NCBI GenBank assembly: GCA_947367255.1
Contig: CANBCZ010000012.1
Location: 1-52,761 of the forward strand
DNA length: 52,761 nt
Source of the DNA: an uncultured Alistipes sp.
Lineage (GTDB): Bacteria > Bacteroidota > Bacteroidia > Bacteroidales > Rikenellaceae
Reading direction: 5' to 3'
Shown here: positions 34,792 to 44,252 of the stretch, one piece after another
Layout of the letters: each line of letters opens with the position of its first letter
How positions within the stretch are numbered: the stretch's first letter is position 1
Notes under the pieces: generated by a model
What the model was told of the DNA's origin: nothing
What the model saw: the letters and a program-made list of their open reading frames with translations, nothing else
Database searches by the model: none
Program-made: the position numbers and the translations under genes

Positions 34792-36249
34792 ATGAATATC
34801 AGCAAATTACTAAAGGGCGTAAACTATACGGCAATCCACGGAAGTTGCGAGAGAGAGGTCGTAAACCTCACTTACGACTCTCGTCAGGTAACCTGTGGCA
34901 GCTGCTTTTTCGCTATCGAGGGTGTAGTGGCAGATGGTCACAACTATATCGGCAGTGCTGTCGAGAAGGGGGCTGTGGCAGTTGTCTGCAAGCGCCTTCC
35001 GGAGAGTCTGAATACCGAGCAGACAACATATATCGTCACCGACGACACCGACAAGGCTATGGCACTTATTGCTGCCAACTTCTATGGCAATCCGAGCCGA
35101 AAACTCACCGTTGTCGGCGTTACGGGCACCAATGGCAAGACAACTATTGCCACGCTGCTCTATGACCTTGTGCGCCTTATGGGAGAGAAGGCAGGACTTA
35201 TCTCAACCGTAGTCTATAAGATTGATAATGAGAATATTGAGTCTACCCACACCACCCCCGACACTATCCGTCTCAACGCTATGCTTGCGGCAATGGTCGA
35301 GCGTGGTTGCAAGTACTGCTTTATGGAGTGTTCGTCGCACGCGATTGTTCAGCGACGCATCTACGGAATAGACTTCAGAGGTGCTCTCTTTACCAATCTG
35401 ACACACGACCACCTCGACTACCACAAGACCTTTGCCGAGTATATTCGCGCCAAAAAGATATTCTTTGACGAGCTGTCAAAGGGTAGTTTTGCTATTGTCA
35501 ATTGTGACGATCGCAATGGCGAAGTAATGTTGCAAAACACCGCAGCAAAGCGACTTACACTCTCACTGCGCCGCGCTGCAGACTTCAACTGCAAGGTTAT
35601 GGAGAGTACTGTCGAGGGTACTCTGCTCCGCATTGACGGGGTTGATCTGTGGGTCAGCTTCCTCGGTCGTTTCAATGCCTATAATCTGCTTACTGTCTAT
35701 GCTGCAGCAGTAGAGCTCGGCTTTGACCGTGCAGAGGTATTGCGTTGTATCTCCATGCTCCACCCTGTAGATGGCAGATTTGATATGGTACACGCAGCAG
35801 ATGGTACTACGGCAATTATCGACTATGCTCATACCCCCGATGCCCTCGAGAATATACTGAAGAGTGTCGATGATTTCCGCACACCTAAGCAGACTGTGAC
35901 CGTTGTCTGCGGCTGTGGTGGCGAGCGCGATAAGACCAAGCGTCCGGAGATGGCTCAGATAGCCGTAAAGTATGCCGACCGTGCTATATTTACCGCCGAC
36001 AACCCTCGCAGTGAGGATCCCGAGCAGATTCTTCGCGATATGGAGGCGGGTGTTGCCACAACGGACAACTATATGAAGATTGTCGATCGCGACAACGCCA
36101 TAAAGACATCCGTAATGCTCAGCTCCCCTGGCGATATTATCGTTATTGCGGGCAAGGGTCACGAGACCTATCAGATTATCGGCACCGAGAAGTTGCCGTT
36201 TAATGACAAGGAGCGCGCAAAGTATTGGTTCTCAACATTCAACAGATAA
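34792..36249 (+). CDS. murE: UDP-MurNAc-L-Ala-D-Glu:meso-diaminopimelate ligase
   Basis: Adds the third stem residue to the peptidoglycan precursor in the cytoplasm. The 485-residue protein has the Mur-ligase P-loop TGTNGKTT, the nucleotide-binding block HDHLDYH, and D403-N-P-R406 ([10 protein letters not shown]), the signature of meso-diaminopimelate specificity as opposed to lysine. That agrees with lysC and dapD nearby. It lies between ftsI and mraY in normal dcw order. Confidence 0.96.
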   Translation: MNISKLLKGVNYTAIHGSCEREVVNLTYDSRQVTCGSCFFAIEGVVADGHNYIGSAVEKGAVAVVCKRLPESLNTEQTTYIVTDDTDKAMALIAANFYGNPSRKLTVVGVTGTNGKTTIATLLYDLVRLMGEKAGLISTVVYKIDNENIESTHTTPDTIRLNAMLAAMVERGCKYCFMECSSHAIVQRRIYGIDFRGALFTNLTHDHLDYHKTFAEYIRAKKIFFDELSKGSFAIVNCDDRNGEVMLQNTAAKRLTLSLRRAADFNCKVMESTVEGTLLRIDGVDLWVSFLGRFNAYNLLTVYAAAVELGFDRAEVLRCISMLHPVDGRFDMVHAADGTTAIIDYAHTPDALENILKSVDDFRTPKQTVTVVCGCGGERDKTKRPEMAQIAVKYADRAIFTADNPRSEDPEQILRDMEAGVATTDNYMKIVDRDNAIKTSVMLSSPGDIIVIAGKGHETYQIIGTEKLPFNDKERAKYWFSTFNR

Positions 36250-36260
36250 AACATACGATT

Positions 36261-37460
36261 ATGCTATACAACCTTTTTAAGTATCTCGACACGGTGTACG
36301 ACCTCCCAGGCTCGGGAATGTTCCAGTACATTACTTTCCGCTCTATTGCGGCATTTATCCTTGCGTTGCTGATGGTCATCTACATCGGCAAGCCGATTAT
36401 CCGAAAGTTGCAGAAATTGCAGATTGGCGAGGAGATTCGTGACCTCGGTCTTGAGGGTCAGATGGCAAAGAAGGGCACTCCGACAATGGGAGGTATCCTC
36501 ATTCTGCTGGCTATTCTTGTGCCGTCGCTGCTCTTTACGCGCCTCAACAATGTCTACATACTGCTGATGATTATCTCTACCGTATGGTGCGGTGCCATCG
36601 GCTTTTTGGATGACTACATCAAGGTATTCCGCCACAACAAAGAGGGTCTGAAGGGTAAATTCAAGATTGTCGGTCAGGTCGGTCTCGGCATTATCGTAGG
36701 AACGGTTATGTGCTTCTCTGAGGATATTGTCGTCAGAGAGAACACCCTCCCACAGGTAAGCGAGGAGAATATCGTCGTGGTCGAGGATGTCAAGACTACG
36801 CAGACCACAATCCCATTCTTCAAGGAGAATGAGTTTGACTACAGCTGGCTCACAGGCGGCAACCAGACTGCGGCGTGGATACTCTACATCTTTATGGCAA
36901 TACTTATTGTCACTGCCGTATCGAACGCTGCAAACCTCACTGACGGCATAGACGGACTGCTTACGGGCGTCTCTATGCCGATAGTGGTGGTACTCGGTAT
37001 ACTTGCCTACCTCTCGGGTCACGTAATCTATGCCGACTACCTCAATATTATGTTTATCCCCGACAGCGGAGAGCTCTTTGTATTTGCCCTTGCGATGATT
37101 GGTGCGCTGCTCGGATTCTTGTGGTACAACTCCTACCCTGCGCAGATATTTATGGGCGATACCGGCTCGCTTGCCATCGGTGGTATTATCGCCGTCTTTG
37201 CCCTCTGCATCCGCAAGGAGCTGTTGCTGCCTATTATGTGCGGAATATTTGTCGTGGAGGCACTCTCAGTGATTATTCAGCGTAAATATTTCGCATACAC
37301 AAAGAAGAAGTACGGCGAGGGTCGTCGCGTCTTCCTTATGTCGCCGATCCACCACCACTTCCAGAAGAAAAATCTGCACGAGAGCAAGATTACAATGCGT
37401 TTTGTCATTATCTCTATGCTCCTCGCAGCAATCAGCCTTGTAACCCTTAAAATTCGATAA
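36261..37460 (+). CDS. mraY: Phospho-MurNAc-pentapeptide transferase MraY
   Basis: Transfers phospho-MurNAc-pentapeptide to undecaprenyl phosphate, forming lipid I in the inner membrane. About 399 residues with around ten membrane segments. Catalytic landmarks: [25 protein letters not shown] and SPIHHHFQ. A longer segment with acidic residues (about 155-185) between membrane helices is usual in Bacteroidota. I place the start at the ATG 36261, 11 nt after murE, not at the upstream in-frame codon inside murE. Confidence 0.96.
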   Translation: MLYNLFKYLDTVYDLPGSGMFQYITFRSIAAFILALLMVIYIGKPIIRKLQKLQIGEEIRDLGLEGQMAKKGTPTMGGILILLAILVPSLLFTRLNNVYILLMIISTVWCGAIGFLDDYIKVFRHNKEGLKGKFKIVGQVGLGIIVGTVMCFSEDIVVRENTLPQVSEENIVVVEDVKTTQTTIPFFKENEFDYSWLTGGNQTAAWILYIFMAILIVTAVSNAANLTDGIDGLLTGVSMPIVVVLGILAYLSGHVIYADYLNIMFIPDSGELFVFALAMIGALLGFLWYNSYPAQIFMGDTGSLAIGGIIAVFALCIRKELLLPIMCGIFVVEALSVIIQRKYFAYTKKKYGEGRRVFLMSPIHHHFQKKNLHESKITMRFVIISMLLAAISLVTLKIR

Positions 37461-37463
37461 AAG

Positions 37464-38822
37464 ATGTCACAAAAACGCATTGTAGTTCTCGGTGGCGGCA
37501 TTAGCGGCTACGGCTCGGCAATACTTGCAAAAAAGGAGGGATTTGATGTCTTTCTCTCCGATGCCGGAAAGATTGGAGATCTCTACCGCTCTCGCCTTGA
37601 GCAGTGGGAGGTGGAGTACGAGCAGGGCGGACACACTATGGAGAAGATTCTCTCGGCTACCGAGGTAATCAAGTCGCCGGGTATTCCGGACAAGGCTCCC
37701 GTAGTTGTTGCTATTCGCGAAAAGGGTATTCCGGTAATCTCCGAGATGGAGTTTGCAGCACGATATATGGGCGGTGCAAAGACCATCTGCATCACAGGCA
37801 GCAACGGTAAGACCACTACCACTTCGCTGATATACAAGATACTCTCAGATGCAGGGTTTGATGTAGCTTTGGGTGGCAATATCGGCGAGTCTTTTGCCTA
37901 TAGTGTGGCGACAAAGCAGTACGATTGGTATGTCCTTGAGCTTAGCAGTTTCCAGCTTGACGGCATGTTCGATTTCCGCGCACATATCGGTGTGCTGATG
38001 AACATTACACCCGATCATCTCGACCGCTACGACTACTGCTTCCAGAACTATATCGACTCCAAGATGCGTATAACCCGCAATCAAAAGAGCAACGACTACT
38101 TCATCTATTCGGCTGATGATCAGATTATTACAACCGAGTTAGAGAAACATCCAGTGCGCTCGAAGGAGCTGCCGTTTATGGCTCGTACAGCTATGGCGAG
38201 CGGTGCGGGCGATGCCTCACTTGTAGGCTCTCTGTTCACAGCACGCGTAGGTAAAACCGAGATCGAGATAGATACCGAGAAGATGCAGATTAAGGGTCTG
38301 CACAACGCCTATGACGCTATGGCAGCGGCACTTGCAGCACTTGCGGCAGGAGTGGCTCCGGAGCAGGTTGCGCAATCTATTTACGACTTCTCACCCGTTG
38401 AGCACCGACTCGAGCCTGTAGCAGAGATTAACGGCGTGCTCTATATCAACGACTCGAAGGCGACAAATGTCGATTCGGTATGGTATGCCCTTGAAAGTAT
38501 GACCCGTCCGACTGTGTGGATTGCCGGCGGAACAGACAAGGGAAACGACTACTCTCCGCTCTTTGACTTTGCGAAGGAGAAGGTGCATACTCTCGTTTGT
38601 ATGGGTCTGGACAACAATAAGTTAGAGAGTTCATTCAAGGATATTGTGCCAAACATTATCTCAACCGACTCTTTAGATAGTGCTATGCGCGCGGCAGTTG
38701 GTGCGGCAAAGAGTGGCGACGCTGTGCTGCTCTCTCCGGCGTGTGCAAGTTTCGACCTTTTCAAGAACTACTGCCAGCGCGGCGAGCTGTTCAAGCAGTG
38801 GGTGAAGGAGAATGTAAAATAG
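37464..38822 (+). CDS. murD: UDP-MurNAc-L-alanine:D-glutamate ligase
   Basis: Adds D-glutamate to UDP-MurNAc-L-alanine. The 452-residue Mur ligase shows the N-terminal UDP-binding GGGISGYGSA, the P-loop TGSNGKTTTT, the conserved LELSSFQLD, NITPDHLDRY, the EHRLE region and LLSPACASFDLF at the C-terminus. It sits 3 nt after mraY and 6 nt before ftsW. Confidence 0.96.
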   Translation: MSQKRIVVLGGGISGYGSAILAKKEGFDVFLSDAGKIGDLYRSRLEQWEVEYEQGGHTMEKILSATEVIKSPGIPDKAPVVVAIREKGIPVISEMEFAARYMGGAKTICITGSNGKTTTTSLIYKILSDAGFDVALGGNIGESFAYSVATKQYDWYVLELSSFQLDGMFDFRAHIGVLMNITPDHLDRYDYCFQNYIDSKMRITRNQKSNDYFIYSADDQIITTELEKHPVRSKELPFMARTAMASGAGDASLVGSLFTARVGKTEIEIDTEKMQIKGLHNAYDAMAAALAALAAGVAPEQVAQSIYDFSPVEHRLEPVAEINGVLYINDSKATNVDSVWYALESMTRPTVWIAGGTDKGNDYSPLFDFAKEKVHTLVCMGLDNNKLESSFKDIVPNIISTDSLDSAMRAAVGAAKSGDAVLLSPACASFDLFKNYCQRGELFKQWVKENVK

Positions 38823-38828
38823 GAATTT

Positions 38829-40112
38829 ATGCAGCAGAACGACCAAAATAGTGTCCCGTCGATACTCTCGAAAGTGAGCCTCTTCAAGGGCGATAAGGTG
38901 CTCGGTGTAATCATCCCAATCCTTATCGTTATCTCTGCCCTTGTCGTCTACTCTTCGGTGGCAAAGATGGGCTATGCACATATGGGCACGCAGACAAATG
39001 CCATCTTTACAAAGCACCTGATAGTTATCTCTATCTCGCTGCTGACGATGGTCGGATTCTACTTTGTCCCTGCGAAATTTTTGTATAAAATTGCACCATG
39101 GGCATACGCCTTCTGCTGGTTCTTTACCCTCGGTGTCTACTTCTTCGGAGCAGACACAAACGGGGCGGCTCGTTGGTACGATTTCGGCTTTTCGGTGCAG
39201 CCCTCGGAGCTACTCAAAGTGGCGACAATTCTGCTCCTTGCAGCTAACCTCGACAAGGCACAGCAAACAATTAATAAACAGCAACTTATACCATCACTAA
39301 ACCCGTGGAAATGGGGCAAGAAAGATCGCAAAAAACAGCTCGATATTCTCCTCAACGGAACGGTCAAAATTCTACTTCCCATAGTCGCCTCCGTAGCCGT
39401 TATTGTCAAGGCTCATAACTCCTCGGCACTGCTCATTTTCGGTATCGGTACGGTGATGATTTTTATCGCCCGCGCAAGGCTGTGGGAGATATGTAAATTT
39501 ATACTTATCGTTGCCGCTGCAGGTGCGCTCTATATCGGCATCGGCGGTGGTCGTACAGGCACGGCAAGCAACCGTATCACCAACTTCGTAAATTCGTGGA
39601 CAACCCCTGCCGATACCACCGTTACACGCACACTGACAGATGCCGATCACGCTATGGTCGCCATCTATGATGGCGGTCTGTTCGGTGTAGGTGCCGGACA
39701 GTCGGTTATGAGGGCAAAGATTACCCACCCCGAGAGTGACTACATCTTCTCATTCTTTGTCGAGGAATACGGCATTATTATGGGTATGATTTTGGTAATT
39801 CTCTATGCGTGGATTTTTGCCCGCGCACTGAGCATATTCAGAGGCAGTCGCTGGCTCTTCGGAGGGGTACTTGTGCTCGGATTGGCACTGCTTATAACCT
39901 GTCAAGCGCTGCTCCACTTTATGGTATCCACCAACCTGTTTATCGAGACGGGACAGAACCTGCCACTCATATCGCACGGCGGAACATCTATGCTCTGTAC
40001 AGCCGCTGCGCTGGGTATTATTCTGAGCATCAGCCGTCAAGTAAATAACCGTACATTAACACCTCCCGAGGGCATTGCAGGCATGACTGTCGAGGAAGAC
40101 GAGGTGGAGTAA
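38829..40112 (+). CDS. ftsW: Septal peptidoglycan polymerase FtsW
   Basis: A SEDS-family inner-membrane glycosyltransferase that makes septal glycan strands with FtsI. The 427-residue protein has about ten membrane segments and FtsW/RodA blocks VQPSELLKVA, AMVAIYDGGLFGVGAGQS, DYIFSFFVEEYGIIMG and PLISHGGTSML. It is the FtsW and not RodA paralogue by its position in the dcw cluster and by the separate rodA beside mrdA. The usual next genes murG, murC, ftsQ, ftsA and ftsZ do not follow. Confidence 0.93.
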   Translation: MQQNDQNSVPSILSKVSLFKGDKVLGVIIPILIVISALVVYSSVAKMGYAHMGTQTNAIFTKHLIVISISLLTMVGFYFVPAKFLYKIAPWAYAFCWFFTLGVYFFGADTNGAARWYDFGFSVQPSELLKVATILLLAANLDKAQQTINKQQLIPSLNPWKWGKKDRKKQLDILLNGTVKILLPIVASVAVIVKAHNSSALLIFGIGTVMIFIARARLWEICKFILIVAAAGALYIGIGGGRTGTASNRITNFVNSWTTPADTTVTRTLTDADHAMVAIYDGGLFGVGAGQSVMRAKITHPESDYIFSFFVEEYGIIMGMILVILYAWIFARALSIFRGSRWLFGGVLVLGLALLITCQALLHFMVSTNLFIETGQNLPLISHGGTSMLCTAAALGIILSISRQVNNRTLTPPEGIAGMTVEEDEVE

Positions 40113-40127
40113 AAATTATTTGAAACT

Positions 40128-40544
40128 ATGGAGAGCATACGATTAGACAAATATTTGTGGGCAGTGCGAATCTTCAAGACTCGCAGCGACGCTGCCGATG
40201 CTATACGCAACAACAAAGTGACTGTAAACGGAGCCTACGCCAAACCTTCGCGAGAGGTCAAAATCGGCGAGCGCATAGAGGTCAAACGAGCTATGGTAAC
40301 CTACTCATACCTCGTTCTCGACCTTATCGCCAACCGCCAGCCGGCAAAAAATGTCCCTCAATACTGCCAAAATATCACTCCTCAGAGCGAGCTTGATAAG
40401 CTCAACGTCCCTCGCGAGACAATCTTCGTCTTCCGTGAGCGAGGCACAGGTCGTCCGACCAAAAAGGAGCGCCGTGAAATTGATGCCGTTATGGATGAGA
40501 TCTTCTTCGACGACGATCTCTATGATGACGAGGAGGAGTTATAA
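40128..40544 (+). CDS. Hsp15-like S4-domain RNA-binding protein
   Basis: A 138-residue protein with an N-terminal S4 RNA-binding domain (about residues 3-55: IRLDKYLWAVRIFKTRSDAA, VTVNGAYAKPSREVKIGE) and a charged C-terminus ending in a run of acidic residues. This is the plan of Hsp15, which recycles stalled 50S subunits carrying nascent chains. It lies 15 nt after ftsW. Its stop codon lies within the loop and stem of the terminator at 40533-40557. Confidence 0.88.
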   Translation: MESIRLDKYLWAVRIFKTRSDAADAIRNNKVTVNGAYAKPSREVKIGERIEVKRAMVTYSYLVLDLIANRQPAKNVPQYCQNITPQSELDKLNVPRETIFVFRERGTGRPTKKERREIDAVMDEIFFDDDLYDDEEEL

Positions 40545-40557
40545 CTCCTCTTTTTTT
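40533..40557 (+). terminator. Terminator overlapping the Hsp15 gene end and next promoter
   Basis: GAGGAGTT (40533-40540) pairs with AACTCCTC (40543-40550), followed by seven T. The stem covers the last codons and the stop, and the T tract runs into the TTTG of the next promoter. Confidence 0.75.
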
Positions 40558-40585
40558 GACATATCAGAATTTTTCTCTATCTTTG
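40555..40585 (+). promoter_or_regulatory. Promoter of the flippase-holB-folK operon
   Basis: TTTG (40555-40558) and TATCTTTG (40578-40585) are 19 nt apart, a full -33/-7 match, with a 41-nt leader to the ATG at 40627. The -33 box shares bases with the terminator T tract. Confidence 0.78.
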
Positions 40586-40626
40586 CCGTTTGCAAGCGTG
40601 CGTATATACGCGCGTGCAACCAAACT

Positions 40627-42084
40627 ATGCTTGAGAAGTTAGCAAAACAGACGGCAATCTATGGTATAAGCACCATTTTGGGCAGATTTTTGAGTTATCT
40701 GCTCACGCCGTTCTATACCCGTATATTCGGCGTGGAGAGCTACGGAATTATCACCGATGTCTACGCCCTTATCCCTTTTGCGCTTGTCCTGCTCATACTC
40801 GGTATGGAGAGCAGTTACTTCCGCTTTGCAGCAAAGGCTGAGGCGGCAGGTGGAGATGTTGCAGCGGCAAAAAAGAGAATCTTTACCACCATGTGGGGTA
40901 TCACTACCCTTGCTGCGGCGATATTCTTTGCCGTAGTGACACTCTTCTCGGGCAAATGCGCGGCTCTGATGGGAGAGGCGTATGTGGCACATCCGGAGTA
41001 TGTGGTTATCGTTGCGGCGATTGTCTTTTTCGATGTTGCGGGAGCTATTCCGTTCTCGGCACTGCGCGAGGCGGGCAAGGCGACAAAGTTCGTAATCTTC
41101 AAGCTCGCAAATATCGTTATGCAGGTCAGTTTTGCCGTTCTCTTCTGGGCTGTAGGTCTGTTTGACAGCGAGTTTGGCGTAGGTTGGGCATTTGTGGCAA
41201 ATCTGCTGGCAAGCGTAATCACCACTGTTGCAGTGACACTCTCCGGCAAGACCATTCCGAAGATATACTGGGGAATGTTGGGGGCAATGTTTGCCTACTC
41301 GTTACCTCTGCTGCTCTCCTCTATCGCCGGCACTGCGGGCGAGTTTATCGACCGACAGCTGATAAAGTACCTTGTTCCTGAGGGAGCTATGGCGCAGCTG
41401 GGTATCTATGGAGCAATTGCCAAGATTGCCGTTGTGATGACCCTCTTTACACAGATGTACCGTCTGGCTGCCGAACCATTCTTCCTCTCAAACTTCCGAA
41501 AGGAGGACTTTATAGAGATGAATGCAGCAGCGATGAAGTACTATATGATAGCCTCAATGGTCATCTTCCTCGGCATTGCACTCTTCCGCGACATCTTCGC
41601 GCTTATCGTGGGCAGCGACTTCCGTGAGGGTATCTTCATTCTGCCGATTGTCCTCGGAGCAAATGTCCTGAGCGGTGTATGGCTCAACCTCTCCTTCTGG
41701 TACAAGCGTGAGGAGAAGACCGGCTATGCACTATGGGTGACACTCTCGGGTCTTGCAGCGAGCGTACTTGCAGGTATCGTCCTTATCCCGAAGGCGGGAT
41801 ACTATGGTGCAGCGTGGAGCCGATTTATAGCCGAGGTGGTGATGGTTGCCGTAAGTCTTACCCTCAACCGCATTCACTTCCCGACACCTTACGACTTTGG
41901 TCGTATAGCGGAGTATGTAGCTGTTGCACTTGCCGTTTTCTTCGCTACGGAGATGGTCGGTGCGGATAACCTGATTTTGAAATATACGATAAACACAATA
42001 GCTCTTGCCCTCTATCTCTTCTATATCGTTCGACGCGAGAAGATAGATGTTGCGGGGCTGATAAAGGCGGTATTAAGACGATGA
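40627..42084 (+). CDS. Polysaccharide/oligosaccharide flippase (Wzx/MOP superfamily)
   Basis: A 485-residue protein with 12-14 membrane segments, opening with a flippase-like amphipathic start (AKQTAIYGISTILGRFLSYLLTPFYTRIF) as in Wzx and related polysaccharide biosynthesis proteins. These move lipid-linked sugars across the inner membrane; the substrate cannot be told here, as no glycosyltransferase genes are adjacent. I use the ATG at 40627, after the promoter, not the much longer open frame that starts within the Hsp15 gene. It overlaps holB by 4 nt. Confidence 0.86.
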   Translation: MLEKLAKQTAIYGISTILGRFLSYLLTPFYTRIFGVESYGIITDVYALIPFALVLLILGMESSYFRFAAKAEAAGGDVAAAKKRIFTTMWGITTLAAAIFFAVVTLFSGKCAALMGEAYVAHPEYVVIVAAIVFFDVAGAIPFSALREAGKATKFVIFKLANIVMQVSFAVLFWAVGLFDSEFGVGWAFVANLLASVITTVAVTLSGKTIPKIYWGMLGAMFAYSLPLLLSSIAGTAGEFIDRQLIKYLVPEGAMAQLGIYGAIAKIAVVMTLFTQMYRLAAEPFFLSNFRKEDFIEMNAAAMKYYMIASMVIFLGIALFRDIFALIVGSDFREGIFILPIVLGANVLSGVWLNLSFWYKREEKTGYALWVTLSGLAASVLAGIVLIPKAGYYGAAWSRFIAEVVMVAVSLTLNRIHFPTPYDFGRIAEYVAVALAVFFATEMVGADNLILKYTINTIALALYLFYIVRREKIDVAGLIKAVLRR

Positions 42085-43232
42085 AGTTTGCAGATATCAT
42101 AGGTCAGACAGCACTCAAGGAGTATCTTGTACGCAGTGTCGAGAGCGGACGCATAAGCCACGCGCAGCTCTTTACCGGTCCTGCGGGCGCAGGTACGCTG
42201 CCCCTTGCAGTGGCATATGCGCAGTACATAAACTGCCGAAACCGCAAAGATGGCGACAGCTGTGGCGAGTGTCCGTCATGCCGACAGATCGAGCAGCTGG
42301 CACACCCCGACCTGCACTTTGTATTCCCTGTAAACAAGCAGGGCAAGAAGAGTGGCGAGGTGGTTATCAGCACCGCTCGCGAGTTTGTAGAGCTGTGGCG
42401 CGAGATGTTTGCAAAGAGTGGAGGCTACTTCTCGCCTCGACAGTGGTTTGACGCCCTTAATCTCGGCAAGACCCTCAAGGGAGTTATCTCGGCAAAGGAG
42501 TCTGAGGAGATTATCCGCCGATTGAGCTTCAAGAGCTTCGAGAGCGAGTACAAGACGATGATTATCTGGCTGCCCGAGACGATGAACGAAGAGGCAGCAA
42601 ACCGCATCCTCAAGATTCTGGAGGAGCCGTGGGACAAGACCCTCTTTATCCTCGTGTCGGAGCGTCCCGATCAGCTGCTCAAGACCATCCTTTCGCGTAC
42701 GCAGGAGGTTGCAGTACCGCGTCTTACAACCGAGGATCTGCTGCCGATAGCTATGGCGTCGGAGCCGGATACGGCAAAGGCGCACAATATTGCCCGCCTT
42801 GCGAGTGGAGATTTGCTCGAGCTCAAGCGCCTGCTTGGTCAGAGCGAGGATGAGACGGCAAAGGAGAACTTCGATGCCTTCTGCTCGGTTATGCGACTGA
42901 GCTACAACGATAAGCACCTCGAGCTGATGAATTGGGCAGATGAGGTGGCAGTACTCTCACGCGAGCGCCAGCGCGGAATGCTCACCGACTTCAGTCGTCT
43001 GCTGCGCGAGGCGTATATGCTCCACGCGGGGCTCGAAAAGGCGAGCTACCTATGGGGTGAGGAGGCTGCCTTCTGCAAGAAATTTGCACCATTTATCGGC
43101 AGTGAGAATGTAGAGCCTATACTCGCGCAGATAGAGAGTGCAATGCGACAGATTAACCAAAACGGCAATCCGCGAATAGTATTTACCCACTTTGCCCTTG
43201 CCGTAAGTAAATTTATAAAGCGACTCAAATGA
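42081..43232 (+). CDS. holB: DNA polymerase III delta-prime subunit
   Basis: A 383-residue clamp-loader subunit that helps load the sliding clamp. It has the AAA+ fold (IIGQTALKEYLVRSV, SHAQLFTGPAGAGT) but the Walker A lysine is absent (GPAGAGTL), as expected for delta-prime, which does not hydrolyse ATP. A four-Cys zinc site is visible at Cys52, 61, 64 and 67 (CGECPSC). IRRLSFKSFESEYKTMIIWLPETMNEEAANRILKILEEP is typical sensor/box VII sequence. Overlaps on both sides are 4 nt, so it is tightly coupled to the flippase and folK. Confidence 0.93.
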   Translation: MKFADIIGQTALKEYLVRSVESGRISHAQLFTGPAGAGTLPLAVAYAQYINCRNRKDGDSCGECPSCRQIEQLAHPDLHFVFPVNKQGKKSGEVVISTAREFVELWREMFAKSGGYFSPRQWFDALNLGKTLKGVISAKESEEIIRRLSFKSFESEYKTMIIWLPETMNEEAANRILKILEEPWDKTLFILVSERPDQLLKTILSRTQEVAVPRLTTEDLLPIAMASEPDTAKAHNIARLASGDLLELKRLLGQSEDETAKENFDAFCSVMRLSYNDKHLELMNWADEVAVLSRERQRGMLTDFSRLLREAYMLHAGLEKASYLWGEEAAFCKKFAPFIGSENVEPILAQIESAMRQINQNGNPRIVFTHFALAVSKFIKRLK

Positions 43233-43711
43233 CGGATGTAGTAATTTTGGGTGGCGGAAACATCGGCGATGTAAAGTGTAGGCTTGATGCTGCCGAGGCA
43301 CTTATTGCCGAGCGTATAGGCAGGGTTAGCTCCCGCTCCGAGTGGTACACCACCGAGCCTTGGGGCTTTGAGAGCAGCGCCGACTTTACCAACCGTGCGT
43401 GGGTGGTAAGCACAGCGCTTGAGGCGACGGAGGTGTTGGAGCATCTGCTCGCAATAGAGGTGGAGCTGGGTCGTAATCGCAAGGCGGAGTACTGCTCAAA
43501 GGTGTTGGGCAGACAGAGCTACGCAGACCGAATGGTAGACCTCGACATCCTGCTCTACGGAGAGAGTGTTGTTGTGACGCCACATCTGCAGATACCGCAT
43601 CCGAGGTTGCTTGAGCGTGACTTTGCAATGATACCCATGTGCGATGCGCTGGGCATAGACCGTGAGGCGGGTGTAAAACTTGTAAGAAAAATTGTAGAAG
43701 ATGAGATATAG
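43229..43711 (+). CDS. folK: 6-hydroxymethyl-7,8-dihydropterin pyrophosphokinase
   Basis: Transfers pyrophosphate from ATP to hydroxymethyl-dihydropterin in folate synthesis. The 160-residue length is normal. HPPK motifs: the N-terminal VVILGGGNIGD (usually LGSN.GD; here GG replaces GS), SRSEWYTTEPWGF, ADFTNRAWVVST, LGRNRK, DRMVDLDILLYG and the final IPHPRLLERDFAMIP. The end overlaps the next lipoprotein gene by 11 nt. Confidence 0.94.
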   Translation: MTDVVILGGGNIGDVKCRLDAAEALIAERIGRVSSRSEWYTTEPWGFESSADFTNRAWVVSTALEATEVLEHLLAIEVELGRNRKAEYCSKVLGRQSYADRMVDLDILLYGESVVVTPHLQIPHPRLLERDFAMIPMCDALGIDREAGVKLVRKIVEDEI

Positions 43712-44252
43712 AGCAGTAGTAGCAATCCTTGCCGCAATAGTGTGTGCAGGTTGTTTCAAGAAGGTTACAACCGATACAAACCTGATTATCAAGACCTTGA
43801 TTCAGGAGCAGTCGGGTGGCGAGAATATTGCCACTGCCGATGTATTTGCATACGCCTGCTACACCGGCACCGATAAGTGGATGGTGGCGAGCTATGATGA
43901 CGCCCTCAACCGCATAGTGACCGACTCTCTGGGGGTCGAGAAGATTACCATCCCCGATGTGGAGGGGGTACCGTTTGTGCGCGAGGGAGATGACAATCCA
44001 TACCTCTCACTGCCTCTCAACACTTCACCTGCGTTGGTGGTACTTGTATGTCCACAGGTGAGGATGTATGCTACGATGTTCAAGTACCTCAACATCGAAA
44101 ATCTGCCCGAATCGTATATGACCATTCTGCTGCACGCGTGGAAGAAGAGTACATACACCGAGGGTAGCGATAAGAAGGGTGGCGTATGGCACATTGTCCC
44201 GCCGACACCCGAAGTGACTCCCGAAACAGACAACAACAGCAATAACAACTAA
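43701..44252 (+). CDS. Small lipoprotein of unknown function
   Basis: A 183-residue lipoprotein: signal peptide ending with the lipobox CAGC (Cys18). I recognise no named domain. The mature part has alternating hydrophobic strands and ends in a Pro/Thr/Asn-rich low-complexity tail (PETDNNSNNN). Translational overlap with folK and a 1-nt overlap with the Ig-like lipoprotein gene suggest a related envelope function. Confidence 0.72.
   Translation: MRYRAVVAILAAIVCAGCFKKVTTDTNLIIKTLIQEQSGGENIATADVFAYACYTGTDKWMVASYDDALNRIVTDSLGVEKITIPDVEGVPFVREGDDNPYLSLPLNTSPALVVLVCPQVRMYATMFKYLNIENLPESYMTILLHAWKKSTYTEGSDKKGGVWHIVPPTPEVTPETDNNSNNN

Noticed and set aside
40351..40626. N-terminal extension of the flippase reading frame
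   Set aside because: It lies in the Hsp15 gene, the terminator and the promoter; the flippase family start is at 40627.
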